Assembly: GCA_963717475.1 (NCBI GenBank) | Contig: OY970337.1 | Location: forward strand, 682,001 to 746,000 | Length of the DNA: 64,000 nucleotides | Direction: 5' to 3' | Origin: AC-32 sp963717475 | Lineage (GTDB): Bacteria > Actinomycetota > Thermoleophilia > Gaiellales > Gaiellaceae | Shown here: positions 20,285-27,775 of the stretch, in pieces | Layout: each line of letters begins with the position of its first letter | Position numbering within the stretch: position 1 is the first letter of the stretch | Notes under the pieces: model-generated | What the model saw: only the letters and a program-made list of their open reading frames with translations | Database searches by the model: none | What the model was told of the DNA's origin: nothing | Position numbers and translations under genes: made by a program

Positions 20285-21930
20285 TGGCGCGGATCCGCGA
20301 GGCCTCCGTCCGCGAGGCGGTCGAAGCAGCCGACATGGTCGAGGTCGTCTCGGCTCGGACGCAGCTGCGCCGGGCTGGCGCGCGCTACACCGGCCTGTGC
20401 CCGTTTCACGACGAGAAGACGCCGAGCTTTTCGGTCAACGCGGTCGAGAAGCTCTTCTACTGCTTCGGCTGCGGCAAGGGCGGCGACCTGATCACATTCG
20501 TTCGCGAGACCGAGCAGCTCGACTTCGCGCAGGCGATCGAATGGCTCGCGGAGCGCTACCGCGTGACGCTCGAGTACGACGAGTCGTCGCCGCAGCAGGA
20601 CGCCGACCGGAGCCGTCGCGAGCGGCTGTTCGCGCTGCTCGAGCAGGCGACGAGCTTCTACGAGCGCCACCTTTGGGACTCCGCAGCCGGCGCGCCGGCA
20701 CGCGAGTACTTGGCGAGCCGCGACCTCGGCGAGGAGATCTGCCACGAGTACCGGCTCGGGCTGGCGCCGGGCGGCCAGACGCTGGCGCGAAAGGCGCGAG
20801 AGAAAGGCTTCACTCCGGCTGAGCTGGCTGCCGCCGGGCTCGTGAACCGCCGCGGCAACGACTACTTCTCGGGCCGCCTGCTCTTCCCGCTCGCCGATGC
20901 GCGTGGCCGCGTGCGCGGGTTCCAGGCGCGCAAGCTGCGCGAGGACGACCCGCTGCGGGCGAAGTACGTCAACTCTCCTGAGGGAGAGCTCTTCCGGAAG
21001 GGCGACATGCTCTATGGCCTCGACAAGGCACGGGCGGCGATCGCGAAGCAGGAGCGTGCGATCGTCGTCGAGGGCAACCCGGACGTCTTGGCGCTGCGCC
21101 AGGCCGGGATCGAGCCCGTGGTCGCGCCGATGGGCACGGCGCTCACCGAGCGCCAGCTGAAGGAGCTCTCGCGCCTGACGCACAAGGCGTACCTGTGCTT
21201 CGACGGCGACGCGGCCGGCGAGGCGGCAACGCTGCGCGGGATGGAGCTCGCCGCCGCTCAGGGCTTCGACGTCCGCGTCGTCACGCTGCCACCGGGGTCG
21301 GACCCCGCCGACGAGCCGGAGGGATTCGAAGCTCGTCTCGCCGGCGCCGAGAGCTACCTCGGCTATCGCGTCCGGCTCGAGATCGAGCGCGCGCCCGACC
21401 GGCAGGAGGCGTTCGTCCGGGTGCGCGAGGCCCTCTCGCCCTTCGAGGACTCACCCGAACGCCAGGACGCCGTGCGCCTGGCCGCCGACCGGCTCGACCT
21501 GCCGAAGGAGACCCAGGCCGGGCTCGCGCCGGGCCGGGCGGGCTCGGCGACCGGCGAGGTCTCGCCGAAGCTGCTCGAGGCGGGCGACCGGCTCGAGCGC
21601 GACGCGCTCGCCGGAGTCGCTGCGCACCCGGACCTCTCGCCGCGCCTCGCCGCGCTCGACCCGGAACACTTCGACTCCGAGCTGCACCGACGCGCCCGGG
21701 CGCACTTGCTCGAGCCCGGCGAGCCGGACGAGGAGCTGGTGCCGCTCCTGGCCGAGCTCGACGCACGCGCCGCCGAGGGCGGAATCGACGAAGAGACGGC
21801 CAAGGAGCTCCTCTTCCGGCTGCGCGAGCGCCAGCTCCGCCGCGAGCTCGCGACCGCGGATCTCGACAAGACGAAGGACCTGCAAGAGCAGCTCGCGCGC
21901 ATCCGCGAGACCGCGGCCACCCTCACGTAG
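20284..21930 (+). CDS. dnaG: DNA primase
   Basis: Makes RNA primers at the replication fork. 548 residues: an N-terminal zinc ribbon (CPFHDEKTPSFSV...FYCFGCGKGGD, about 39-65), the core with AKYVNSPEGELFRKGDMLYGLDKA, a TOPRIM domain (IVVEGNPDVLALRQAG about 260-275; CFDGDAAGEAA about 305-315), and a weakly conserved helicase-binding C-terminus. The first TOPRIM motif reads EGNPD rather than the usual EGYMD; the catalytic Glu and the DGD aspartates are kept. The start overlaps the dgt stop. It is followed by tRNA-Asn. Confidence 0.95.
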   Translation: MARIREASVREAVEAADMVEVVSARTQLRRAGARYTGLCPFHDEKTPSFSVNAVEKLFYCFGCGKGGDLITFVRETEQLDFAQAIEWLAERYRVTLEYDESSPQQDADRSRRERLFALLEQATSFYERHLWDSAAGAPAREYLASRDLGEEICHEYRLGLAPGGQTLARKAREKGFTPAELAAAGLVNRRGNDYFSGRLLFPLADARGRVRGFQARKLREDDPLRAKYVNSPEGELFRKGDMLYGLDKARAAIAKQERAIVVEGNPDVLALRQAGIEPVVAPMGTALTERQLKELSRLTHKAYLCFDGDAAGEAATLRGMELAAAQGFDVRVVTLPPGSDPADEPEGFEARLAGAESYLGYRVRLEIERAPDRQEAFVRVREALSPFEDSPERQDAVRLAADRLDLPKETQAGLAPGRAGSATGEVSPKLLEAGDRLERDALAGVAAHPDLSPRLAALDPEHFDSELHRRARAHLLEPGEPDEELVPLLAELDARAAEGGIDEETAKELLFRLRERQLRRELATADLDKTKDLQEQLARIRETAATLT

Positions 21931-21962
21931 CCGCGGCTACAATTCCGCGCGCTGAGCACCGT

Positions 21963-22035
21963 TCCCCGGTAGCTCAATTGGCAGAGCATCCGGCTGTTAA
22001 CCGGAGGGTTGTTGGTTCGAGTCCAACCCGGGGAG
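21963..22035 (+). tRNA. tRNA-Asn(GTT)
   Basis: A 73-base cloverleaf: acceptor TCCCCGG/CCGGGGA with discriminator G, D-arm AGCTCAATTGGCAGAGC, anticodon stem and loop CCGGCTGTTAACCGG (anticodon GTT), T-arm GTTGGTTCGAGTCCAAC. No CCA is encoded. Its 3' end is the integration site of the element that follows. Confidence 0.97.
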
Positions 22036-22036
22036 T
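22016..22036 (+). repeat. attL-like direct repeat (tRNA-Asn 3' end)
   Basis: Twenty-one bases beginning TTCGAGTCCAACCCGG and ending GGAGT, covering the T-arm 3' half and acceptor 3' strand of tRNA-Asn. Identical to 24352-24372. Confidence 0.85.
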
Positions 22037-22045
22037 AGACAGAAA

Positions 22046-22068
22046 GCCCCGCTCAGGCGGGGTTTTTT
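22046..22068 (+). terminator. Terminator after tRNA-Asn
   Basis: GCCCCGC, loop TCAG, GCGGGG then six T. It lies inside the left end of the element, so the current tRNA terminator was supplied by the insertion. Confidence 0.85.
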
Positions 22069-22069
22069 G

Positions 22070-22228
22070 TTGGCGGGACTGGCGACGCCGGGGATCAATG
22101 TCAAGCATCAGTTCCTCGTGATTGGTGCGCTGATCGTGTTCATCTTGGTTCCTCTAGTCGTCCGGGAAATCAAGAGGACACCTGTCGATGTTGCGCCTAA
22201 CAGCGAGACAGACAGTGGAGCCGAATAA
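22070..22228 (+). CDS. Possible small membrane protein (or remnant)
   Basis: Fifty-two codons from a TTG at 22070 to TAA at 22228. The centre FLVIGALIVFILVPLVVREI is a plausible single transmembrane helix followed by a charged, acidic tail. There is no ATG and no clear Shine-Dalgarno, so it may be a fragment of a larger lost gene. It is just inside the left end of the element. Confidence 0.3.
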   Translation: MAGLATPGINVKHQFLVIGALIVFILVPLVVREIKRTPVDVAPNSETDSGAE

Positions 22229-22229
22229 A

Positions 22230-22301
22230 GAGGCGACGGGCGTGGCGCCGAACGGGATCGAGCTCCATCCGGTCCTGGGCTTCGCCTGTTTGTCCTCCTA
22301 A
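22230..22301 (+). pseudogene. Fragment of a secreted conserved protein
   Basis: Twenty-odd codons read GVAPNGIELHPVLGFACLSS and stop. The NGIELHPVL box is a C-terminal signature I recall from actinobacterial secreted hypothetical proteins; the rest of the gene is absent. Taken as debris within the element. Confidence 0.35.
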
Positions 22302-22360
22302 CTGCGAAGCCGCGCGGTTCCGCTCAACGCAGGGGTGTTGACCTGCCGGGATCTTGTAGA

Positions 22361-22437
22361 TGGGAGGCCGGGCGGCCAGGGACGGCGGCAACCTGCGGCT
22401 GAAGCCGCCGTTGGAGTAGCAGGCCGCCCGGCCCCCA
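22361..22437. repeat. Long nested inverted repeat
   Basis: TGGGAGGCCGGGCGGCC (22361-22377) pairs with GGCCGCCCGGCCCCCA (22422-22437), and inside it ACGGCGGC (22382-22389) pairs with GCCGCCGT (22404-22411). The result is a 77-base cruciform or hairpin with an outer stem of about 16 bp and an inner stem of 8 bp. No T-run follows. Apart from this, 22302-22692 shows no gene. Confidence 0.7.
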
Positions 22438-22692
22438 CAGGGTGACACCAATGCGAGCGGCTGCGAGCGTAGATCCGACCTCAGAGAGCAGGGAGCCGCT
22501 CCATCAGAGCGAACGGATCGGCCGTGTGGGACCAGCTCGAATCCGGACGAGTCACCCATCACGCCGAGTGGCTAGACTGCAGACTCAGGCCACGGCGAGC
22601 AGTCGTAGCGGACGCCGAAAGCCAGCCCATCTGGAAGTCGCCGGCTCCTCTACTCGTTGCGACCGGTTTCCGGTCCAGAGAGAGGACATCTG

Positions 22693-23526
22693 ATGTCGAA
22701 CCACGAGGCGCCGACGGATTCGCTCGCCCTCTTCCTGCGTGATGCAGGCCGCAGCCCACTCTTGACCGCGGCCCAGGAGGTCAAGCTGACGAAGCTGGTC
22801 GAACGCGGCGACGCAGGCGCGAAGCGGACGATGATCGAATCGAACCTGCGCCTGGTCGTCTCGATTGCCAAGAACTACCGCCACCAGGGCCTCCCCTTCC
22901 TCGACCTGATTCAGGAGGGGACGCTGGGGCTGATGCGTGCGGTCGACAAGTTCGACTGGCGCCGGGGCTACAAGTTCTCCACGTATGCGACCTGGTGGAT
23001 CAGCCAAGCGGTGGCGCGCGGGCTTGCGGACAAGGCGCGCACGATCCGGATGCCGGTGCACATGGTCGAGCGGGAACAGCATCTCGACCGGGCGGAGCGC
23101 ATGCTTTCGGTGGAGCTCGGGCGGGAGCCGACATTGCAGGAGGTGGCCGAGAGAGCGGGCCTCTCGCTGCAGCAGGCGCTCGCGGTAGAGGCGGCGGCCC
23201 GCGCCTCGACTAGTCTCGATCAGCCGCTCGTCGCGGAGGAGGGTGCTCTCTTCGGAGACATGATTGCCGGCGACGGCCCGCTGCCGGAGGAAGGAGTCGA
23301 CAGCACGTTCCGCTCCGAGGCGCTCGGAGAGGCCCTAGCGCTACTCGGCGAGCGAGAGCACACTGTGATCGCGCTTCGCTTCGGCCTCCACGGCAACGAG
23401 CCGAAGACGCTGGCCGAGATCGGCCGTCGGCTCGGGTTTTCGCGCGAACGAGCGCGCCAACTCGAGACGAAAGCGCTGAAGCGGCTTGCTCAGCTGCGGG
23501 AGATGGAGCCGCTGGCCAACCGGTAG
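22693..23526 (+). CDS. RpoD-like (group 2-type) sigma-70 factor
   Basis: A 277-residue RNA polymerase sigma factor. Region 1.2 is DSLALFLRDAGRSPLLTAAQE, region 2 is LRLVVSIAKNYRHQGLPFLDLIQEGTLGLMRAVDKFDWRRGYKFSTYATWWISQAVARGLAD, followed by region 3 and region 4 (LGEREHTVIALRFGLHG..TLAEIGRRLGFSRERARQLETKALKRL). It lacks region 1.1 and has WISQAVARGLAD where primary factors usually have WIRQA, so it is probably a non-primary factor. ATG 22693 follows AGAGGA. It lies inside the att-bounded element; whether cargo or a captured resident gene is unclear, since rpoD often follows dnaG in bacteria. Confidence 0.9.
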   Translation: MSNHEAPTDSLALFLRDAGRSPLLTAAQEVKLTKLVERGDAGAKRTMIESNLRLVVSIAKNYRHQGLPFLDLIQEGTLGLMRAVDKFDWRRGYKFSTYATWWISQAVARGLADKARTIRMPVHMVEREQHLDRAERMLSVELGREPTLQEVAERAGLSLQQALAVEAAARASTSLDQPLVAEEGALFGDMIAGDGPLPEEGVDSTFRSEALGEALALLGEREHTVIALRFGLHGNEPKTLAEIGRRLGFSRERARQLETKALKRLAQLREMEPLANR

Positions 23527-23573
23527 GAGAGAGGGCTGGCGCGAGCTCGTCCCGGGGTTTCCCTTGGGCGCGG

Positions 23574-23678
23574 ATGGCGGAGTTCGTCGGCCAGCGCGAT
23601 CTGACGGTGCCCGCGAACACCTATACGCACGTCCTCGTCGACGAGGCCGAGCTCGACTACGCCGAGCTGCTGGGGTAA
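23574..23678 (+). pseudogene. C-terminal stub of a tyrosine recombinase (integrase)
   Basis: Thirty-four codons, MAEFVGQRDLTVPANTYTHV onward, end in DYAELLG. This matches the last block of phage/ICE integrases, where NTYTHV carries the catalytic Tyr. The Arg/His boxes and all upstream domains are missing and the sequence before it does not read as integrase in any frame. It is the expected integrase position relative to the right att repeat and supports the element call. Confidence 0.7.
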
Positions 23679-23721
23679 GAGACAGCGGGTGGGGTGCAGC
23701 CCACTACGTAACGAGAGAGGG

Positions 23722-24228
23722 ATGACCGTGAAAAGTGTTCTCGCTACCGGAGCCACCGCAGCGCTCCTCACCGCTTCCGCCTGCGGTTCGCAGAAGACGC
23801 AACACGCGACACCACAAGCGCCTCCACGAACGACGACTGCAACGCGATCTGAGGAGCCGACGATCAAAGAGCAGGCAGATCGCTACCTAGCGATCGTTGA
23901 ACCGGTGAGCAAGGCGTACAGCCGGTTCGGTACGGAATACGACAAGCTGAACCCCGACACTGTCTCGCGTAGCGAGTTCGACGCAGTCGTGAAGCCGCTT
24001 GCCGCCGCAGCCGACAAGGCTAATACGGCCCTCCTCCGTGCCGACTGGAGCCCGGGCGTACGGCCGGACATTCGCTCGCTTGTGGACGCGGACGCGACGA
24101 CAGTGGCAGACATATCCACGGCATATGACAACCCCGATGCTGAAGCGGCGGTTGCACGCGACCTCGCCCAAGTCAGAGTGGCAGCAAACGCCGTTCGTGC
24201 CGACTTAGGGCTGCCACCGAGTAAGTAA
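23722..24228 (+). CDS. Putative lipoprotein carried by the element
   Basis: 168 residues. An N-terminal signal with hydrophobic ATGATAALLTASAC and a Cys at about residue 21 looks like a lipobox, though the -3 residue is Ala rather than Leu. A Thr/Pro/Ala-rich linker follows, then a helical domain (IKEQADRYLAIVEPVSKAYSRF...) without recognised relatives. ATG 23722 is preceded by GAGAGAGG. Function unknown; it would sit on the outer face of the membrane. Confidence 0.65.
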   Translation: MTVKSVLATGATAALLTASACGSQKTQHATPQAPPRTTTATRSEEPTIKEQADRYLAIVEPVSKAYSRFGTEYDKLNPDTVSRSEFDAVVKPLAAAADKANTALLRADWSPGVRPDIRSLVDADATTVADISTAYDNPDAEAAVARDLAQVRVAANAVRADLGLPPSK

Positions 24229-24297
24229 CCGGGCGGCCGATTTGGCTCGGGCGAAACCGGCCGAACCGCGCCGAACGTGCCCGTACACGCTCGCGCG

Positions 24298-24321
24298 GTG
24301 CTACCCCCGGTGCTACCCCCG
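24298..24321 (+). repeat. Tandem 12-bp repeat near the right att site
   Basis: GTGCTACCCCCG occurs twice back to back (24298-24309 and 24310-24321), 30 bases before the attR-like repeat. Position and spacing suit integrase arm-type binding sites. Confidence 0.45.
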
Positions 24322-24351
24322 GGCGACAAAACATCCTGATTTGCAGGCTGC

Positions 24352-24372
24352 TTCGAGTCCAACCCGGGGAGT
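24352..24372 (+). repeat. attR-like direct repeat of tRNA-Asn 3' end
   Basis: Exact copy of 22016-22036 without the rest of the tRNA. It marks the right border of the element. Confidence 0.85.
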
Positions 24373-24844
24373 GGAAACGGGGGAACCCTTGGTTCCCCCG
24401 TTGGCCCCCTCCTTGACGATGTCGGAGCCCTGAGATCGGTTGCCGAGCCGGCCGCTGGAAACCACGCACCCAGAAAGTTCGTGGAGCCTGCGCCGGGCAA
24501 AGCCCGGCTGCGGCGGCGCTAGCGCCTGCAAGGCTGGTACGAGCAGAGCTGCTCCAGTTCGCCACTCGTCAAGATGAACGCGCGACCTTGCTTGTGAAGG
24601 CCAAAGTCGGCGATGCACCGGCCTCCTCGCCTGAGCGCGACGCAAAGGAACTTGGTTGCTCTCGATCCATTCGCCGAAGCTGCGCTTTCTCTGGTCTTCA
24701 GGTGCGTTGGCCGTCGGGGCGGGGAGTGGGAGGTGCAGGCGGTCGCAGTGCCCTTCTGTTCGATCGTAGTCCGTGTTTTCACGCAAGGTTAAGCCGCCTA
24801 GCGGCAGTCGACACGCGCCGCAACGGTGACTAAGCTCGATCGCC
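24373..24844. other. Intergenic stretch after the element
   Basis: A perfect 12-bp hairpin with a 3-base loop (AACGGGGGAACC 24376-24387 with GGTTCCCCCGTT 24391-24402) lies just outside attR; it may be the original tRNA-Asn terminator displaced by the insertion. The remaining 440 bases have open frames on both strands but none with a recognisable family or good start signal; a minus-strand frame at 24519-24782 is the longest and I do not support it. Confidence 0.5.
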
Positions 24845-26188
24845 ATGCTCCGGTCGGCCGCGCTGGCCTTCGGGCTCGCTCTTGCCGCCGCCGGCTCCGC
24901 TTCCGCAGAGCTCGTGGCGCGCGGTGTGCAGGACGGGATGCTCTCGCTCGGGCCGAAGGGGACGCCTTACGTCGCGTACGTCCAGTCGGGCAAAGTCGTC
25001 GTCGCGCACCGCGGTACGAAGAGCTGGCGCAAGGAGAGAGCGGCCGTTCTTGGTGCAGGCTGGCAGGTGCGCGCGCTCGAGACGAGCCGCGGCAGCCCGG
25101 TCGTCCTCGCGCAGAGTCGTGACACGCGGCGAATTCTGCTCCTCCGGCGCGGGCTTCTCGGCTGGCAGGCGATCCGCGTCGCTCCGCACCTGCCGGCCGG
25201 GACGATCCTCGGCTGGCCTGGGCTCGCGCTCGACCGCCGTGGGAACCCGGTCATCGCCTACGTGCGCTGGACGCCGTCCACCTTCGCCAGTCGGCTCGTG
25301 CTTGCGCGGGTCACCGCCCGCGGCCGCGTCCGCGCGCAACGCATCACCGTCGGCGGTTTTCCGCCCGCGTATCTGCCCCCGGCCGCGGAGCCGTTGCTCG
25401 TCGGCTCCCGCATGCACGTGATCGAGTCGTTCGGCTGGCGCGGCAGCGTCGGCACCTACGAGTGGTATCCGCAGAGGAAGACGTGGGTGGGCCTCGGGCT
25501 CGACGTCAGCCGCGGCGACTGGCCGCTCGGGCCCGTGCTCGCAGCGCGAGCCCGCAACGGTCTCGTCTACGCGGCGTGGACCGAGTCTATGCTCGGCTTC
25601 GGGTTCGTCCCGGTCACCCTCGCGGTCCACCGGGTCGGGTCGATCGAGGTGCATTCCGAGTTCGTGCTCGACCGCGCGCTGACGACCGCGCTGGCGCTGC
25701 CGTCGAGCGGCCGCCCCGAGATCGCGGCCAACGAGTGGGTCGACGACTTCGATCTCGGCCTCGACGGCGATCGAGACGTCTGGGCCGGGGTCGTTCGCGG
25801 AGCGGACCGGGTGGAGCTCGGCGGCTGGATCGCGGGTCTCGCCGCGCCGCGGACAGGCGGGCGCGACGTTTTGCTCGCGCTGCCGCAAGGCCTGTCCTGG
25901 TTCCACTCGCGAGGTCGCCTCAGGACCCACGTCACGATCGCTGCGTCCGCCGGACCGAACGGCGCCATGGTCACGGGCACCGTCGACGGCGTCGCCTCGG
26001 GCTCGGTGCGCATCTACCGTGAGCTGCCGGGCGCGGCACCGGAGTTGCTCGGGACCGCTCCACTGAGCGGGGGTTCGTACGCCTTCGCCGATGGGTCGCC
26101 CGTCGAGCCGCTCCTCTATCGCGCCGTCTACGCTGACCCTCGCAGCGGGGTTCCGTACGCCGCTCTCCTGCGGCCGGCCGACGACTAG
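24845..26188 (+). CDS. Secreted protein, propeller-like, unknown function
   Basis: 447 residues with a clear signal peptide (MLRSAALAFGLALAAAGSAS, cleavage near SASA-EL). The mature part is beta-rich with recurring G-x-P-x-V-A-Y/VLA strands (GTPYVAYVQSGKVVVAHRG; GNPVIAYVRWTP), suggesting a beta-propeller of exo-sialidase-like build, followed by a small C-terminal Ig-like domain (VTGTVDGVASGSVRIYRELPG). There is no recognised catalytic motif. It stands alone after the insertion element. Confidence 0.7.
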   Translation: MLRSAALAFGLALAAAGSASAELVARGVQDGMLSLGPKGTPYVAYVQSGKVVVAHRGTKSWRKERAAVLGAGWQVRALETSRGSPVVLAQSRDTRRILLLRRGLLGWQAIRVAPHLPAGTILGWPGLALDRRGNPVIAYVRWTPSTFASRLVLARVTARGRVRAQRITVGGFPPAYLPPAAEPLLVGSRMHVIESFGWRGSVGTYEWYPQRKTWVGLGLDVSRGDWPLGPVLAARARNGLVYAAWTESMLGFGFVPVTLAVHRVGSIEVHSEFVLDRALTTALALPSSGRPEIAANEWVDDFDLGLDGDRDVWAGVVRGADRVELGGWIAGLAAPRTGGRDVLLALPQGLSWFHSRGRLRTHVTIAASAGPNGAMVTGTVDGVASGSVRIYRELPGAAPELLGTAPLSGGSYAFADGSPVEPLLYRAVYADPRSGVPYAALLRPADD

Positions 26189-26314
26189 CGGCCCCTCTCA
26201 GGTCCAGACTGGCCAAGCGGCTAGTTTCCGCTGAAAACGGGCCTTTATTTGCATCTCCTCACGTAATCTCCTCTAGGCTCATCGAGCCTGTTTAAACCTA
26301 TGAGAGGGTGTGCC

Positions 26315-27226
26315 ATGAAAGGACGACGCATTGGCCGCACGTTCCTGTTGACGTGCGTGGTCGCGGCAGTTTCCGCGACGGTGTTCGTGTCGGTCGCCAG
26401 CGCCAACTACTTCGGCGGTGTCGACGAGATCACCTGCACGAGCGCCACCTACAGCTATTCGACGTTCCCCAGCGGAACGCAGACTGTCCACGAGACGGTC
26501 TGGATGGACGGTGTCCTTCTGGCTGAGAAGGTCGTCGACTTCACCGGGCCGACGGGGACGGACACGATCAACTTTACGGTGCCGAGCGACGGCGCCGCGC
26601 ATTTCCTCGAAGTGAACTCGTACTCGCTCACGAACATGACGTCGATCCTCGGCCTGCCGGGGGCCGCGACGCTGACGTGCGGCGGACCGCCGCCGCCACC
26701 ACCTCCGCCACCTCCGCCACCTCCGCCGCCACCTCCACCACCTCCGCCGCCACCTCCACCTCCACCACCTCCGCCGCCACCGCCGCCACCACCTCCGCCT
26801 CCGCCTCCGCCACCACCGCCGGGCGTCTGCACGTACACGAAGGGCTACTACCGGAACCACGCGTCGGTGACGTCCTCCGTGATCGCCGACATGGGCGGCA
26901 CCATCCCGCTCGGGTCGAAGAATCTGACCGCCGCGCAGGCTCAGGACATCCTGAACGCCACTCCGGGGCAGTCGGTCAACGTCTCATGGGGTACCGACAA
27001 CCTGCTGCTCAACCTTGCCCAGCAGGTGCTCGCCTCAGAGTTGAACGTGGCTCGCGGCTCGACTGCGTCTTCCGCCGTGCAGTCCGCGATCACACAGGCG
27101 AACGCCGCGATGACGGTGACGACGGGCGGCAGTCTGATCCATATCTCGGCTTCGCTCTCGAAGTCGAGCGAGTCGACCCTCGAGTCCCTGATCGAGGGCT
27201 TCAACTCCGCGAACGACTGTCACTAG
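26315..27226 (+). CDS. Secreted protein with a 45-proline tract
   Basis: 303 residues. The signal peptide (RTFLLTCVVAAVSATVFVSVASA) is followed by a beta domain of about 100 residues, then 45 consecutive prolines (codons 26687-26821), then a C-terminal domain beginning CTYTKGYYRNHASVTSSV, which resembles the TxGYWKNH-type module of bacterial extracellular proteins. The tract could span the peptidoglycan as a rigid polyproline helix. I chose the ATG at 26315, which has GAGAGGG upstream, over the ATG at 26300. The tract mixes CCA, CCT, CCG and CCC codons and would need EF-P for translation. Confidence 0.8.
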   Translation: MKGRRIGRTFLLTCVVAAVSATVFVSVASANYFGGVDEITCTSATYSYSTFPSGTQTVHETVWMDGVLLAEKVVDFTGPTGTDTINFTVPSDGAAHFLEVNSYSLTNMTSILGLPGAATLTCGGPPPPPPPPPPPPPPPPPPPPPPPPPPPPPPPPPPPPPPPPPPPPPGVCTYTKGYYRNHASVTSSVIADMGGTIPLGSKNLTAAQAQDILNATPGQSVNVSWGTDNLLLNLAQQVLASELNVARGSTASSAVQSAITQANAAMTVTTGGSLIHISASLSKSSESTLESLIEGFNSANDCH

Positions 27227-27237
27227 CAATCCCGCTT

Positions 27238-27279
27238 CGCCCGCTTCGCTTTCCGCTCGCGCGGGAAGCGGAGCGGGCG
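27238..27279. terminator. Hairpin after the polyproline gene
   Basis: CGCCCGCTTCGCTTTCC (27238-27254) pairs with GGAAGCGGAGCGGGCG (27264-27279), allowing one bulge and one G-T. No long T-run follows; it may end both convergent genes. Confidence 0.5.
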
Positions 27280-27315
27280 TTGCCTGCTGCTAACGGACGG
27301 CCGTACCGACTGCGG

Positions 27316-27477
27316 CTAACGGCCGCAGGAGCAGATTGTCTCGCCGAGGTGACCGCGCTCGAACCGGAGCCCGCAGCGCGCACACGTCGCCGGCAGGATG
27401 GCCGCGGCCACGAGCAGCGCCCGCATCAGGGTGATCCACAGGATGAGGTATGGAAGAGCAACCACAGGCGAGCTCAT
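27316..27477 (-). CDS. Small membrane protein with a zinc-ribbon tail
   Basis: 53 residues: MSSPVVALPYLILWITLMRA and the following ALLVAAAILPA form one hydrophobic segment, and the tail CARCGLRFERGHLGETICSCGR carries two Cys pairs spaced like a rubredoxin-type zinc ribbon. The ATG at 27477 lies 46 bases from the divergent gene. The Cys pattern is hard to explain by chance, but the size makes the call uncertain. Function unknown. Confidence 0.5.
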   Translation of the reverse strand: MSSPVVALPYLILWITLMRALLVAAAILPATCARCGLRFERGHLGETICSCGR

Positions 27478-27523
27478 GCAGGGAATATCGGCTGAGCCCG
27501 GCGATCGGTTTAGCGGAGCTAGA

Positions 27524-27775
27524 ATGGCGGTCGTGAGCTGGCTCTCGGTCCTGCTCCTCGCCTGCGCCGTCCTTGCAGTCGTCGGGGCCGAATGGCCGAG
27601 GCTCGGGCAGCGCCTCGGCGTCGACGCGCGCCGCAGCCGGAAGCGCGAACGCCGCAAGTCGCAGCTGCGCCTCGTGCACGGTGAGGAGGAGCCCGACGAC
27701 GCGGACGACTTCGCGGCCAGCGTCGAGCGCGACCTCGAGCAGCTGCCCACGCTCGACGAGTCCGACCGCCGCTAG
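27524..27775 (+). CDS. Small membrane-anchored protein
   Basis: 83 residues: one N-terminal helix (WLSVLLLACAVLAVVGAEW) then a basic segment (RRSRKRERRKSQLRL) and an acidic C-terminus. The positive charges after the helix suggest an N-out, cytoplasmic-tail topology. ATG 27524; its stop overlaps the 3' end of the convergent subtilase. Unknown function. Confidence 0.6.
   Translation: MAVVSWLSVLLLACAVLAVVGAEWPRLGQRLGVDARRSRKRERRKSQLRLVHGEEEPDDADDFAASVERDLEQLPTLDESDRR

Larger units (their letters stand above)
22016..24372 (+). mobile_element. Small integrative element at tRNA-Asn, decayed
   Basis: The last 20 bases of tRNA-Asn plus one base (22016-22036) recur exactly at 24352-24372, 2336 bp away, the classic signature of site-specific integration into a tRNA 3' end. 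The interior holds an RpoD-like sigma gene, the last 34 codons of a tyrosine recombinase, a lipoprotein gene, protein fragments, a long nested hairpin (22361-22437) and a tandem 12-bp repeat next to the right end. The integrase is reduced to a stub, so the element is probably immobile. Gene density and codon use are looser than in the flanks. Confidence 0.75.

Noticed and set aside
26455..26838. Minus-strand poly-glycine frame
   Set aside because: Antisense of the polyproline tract; no start or domain supports it.
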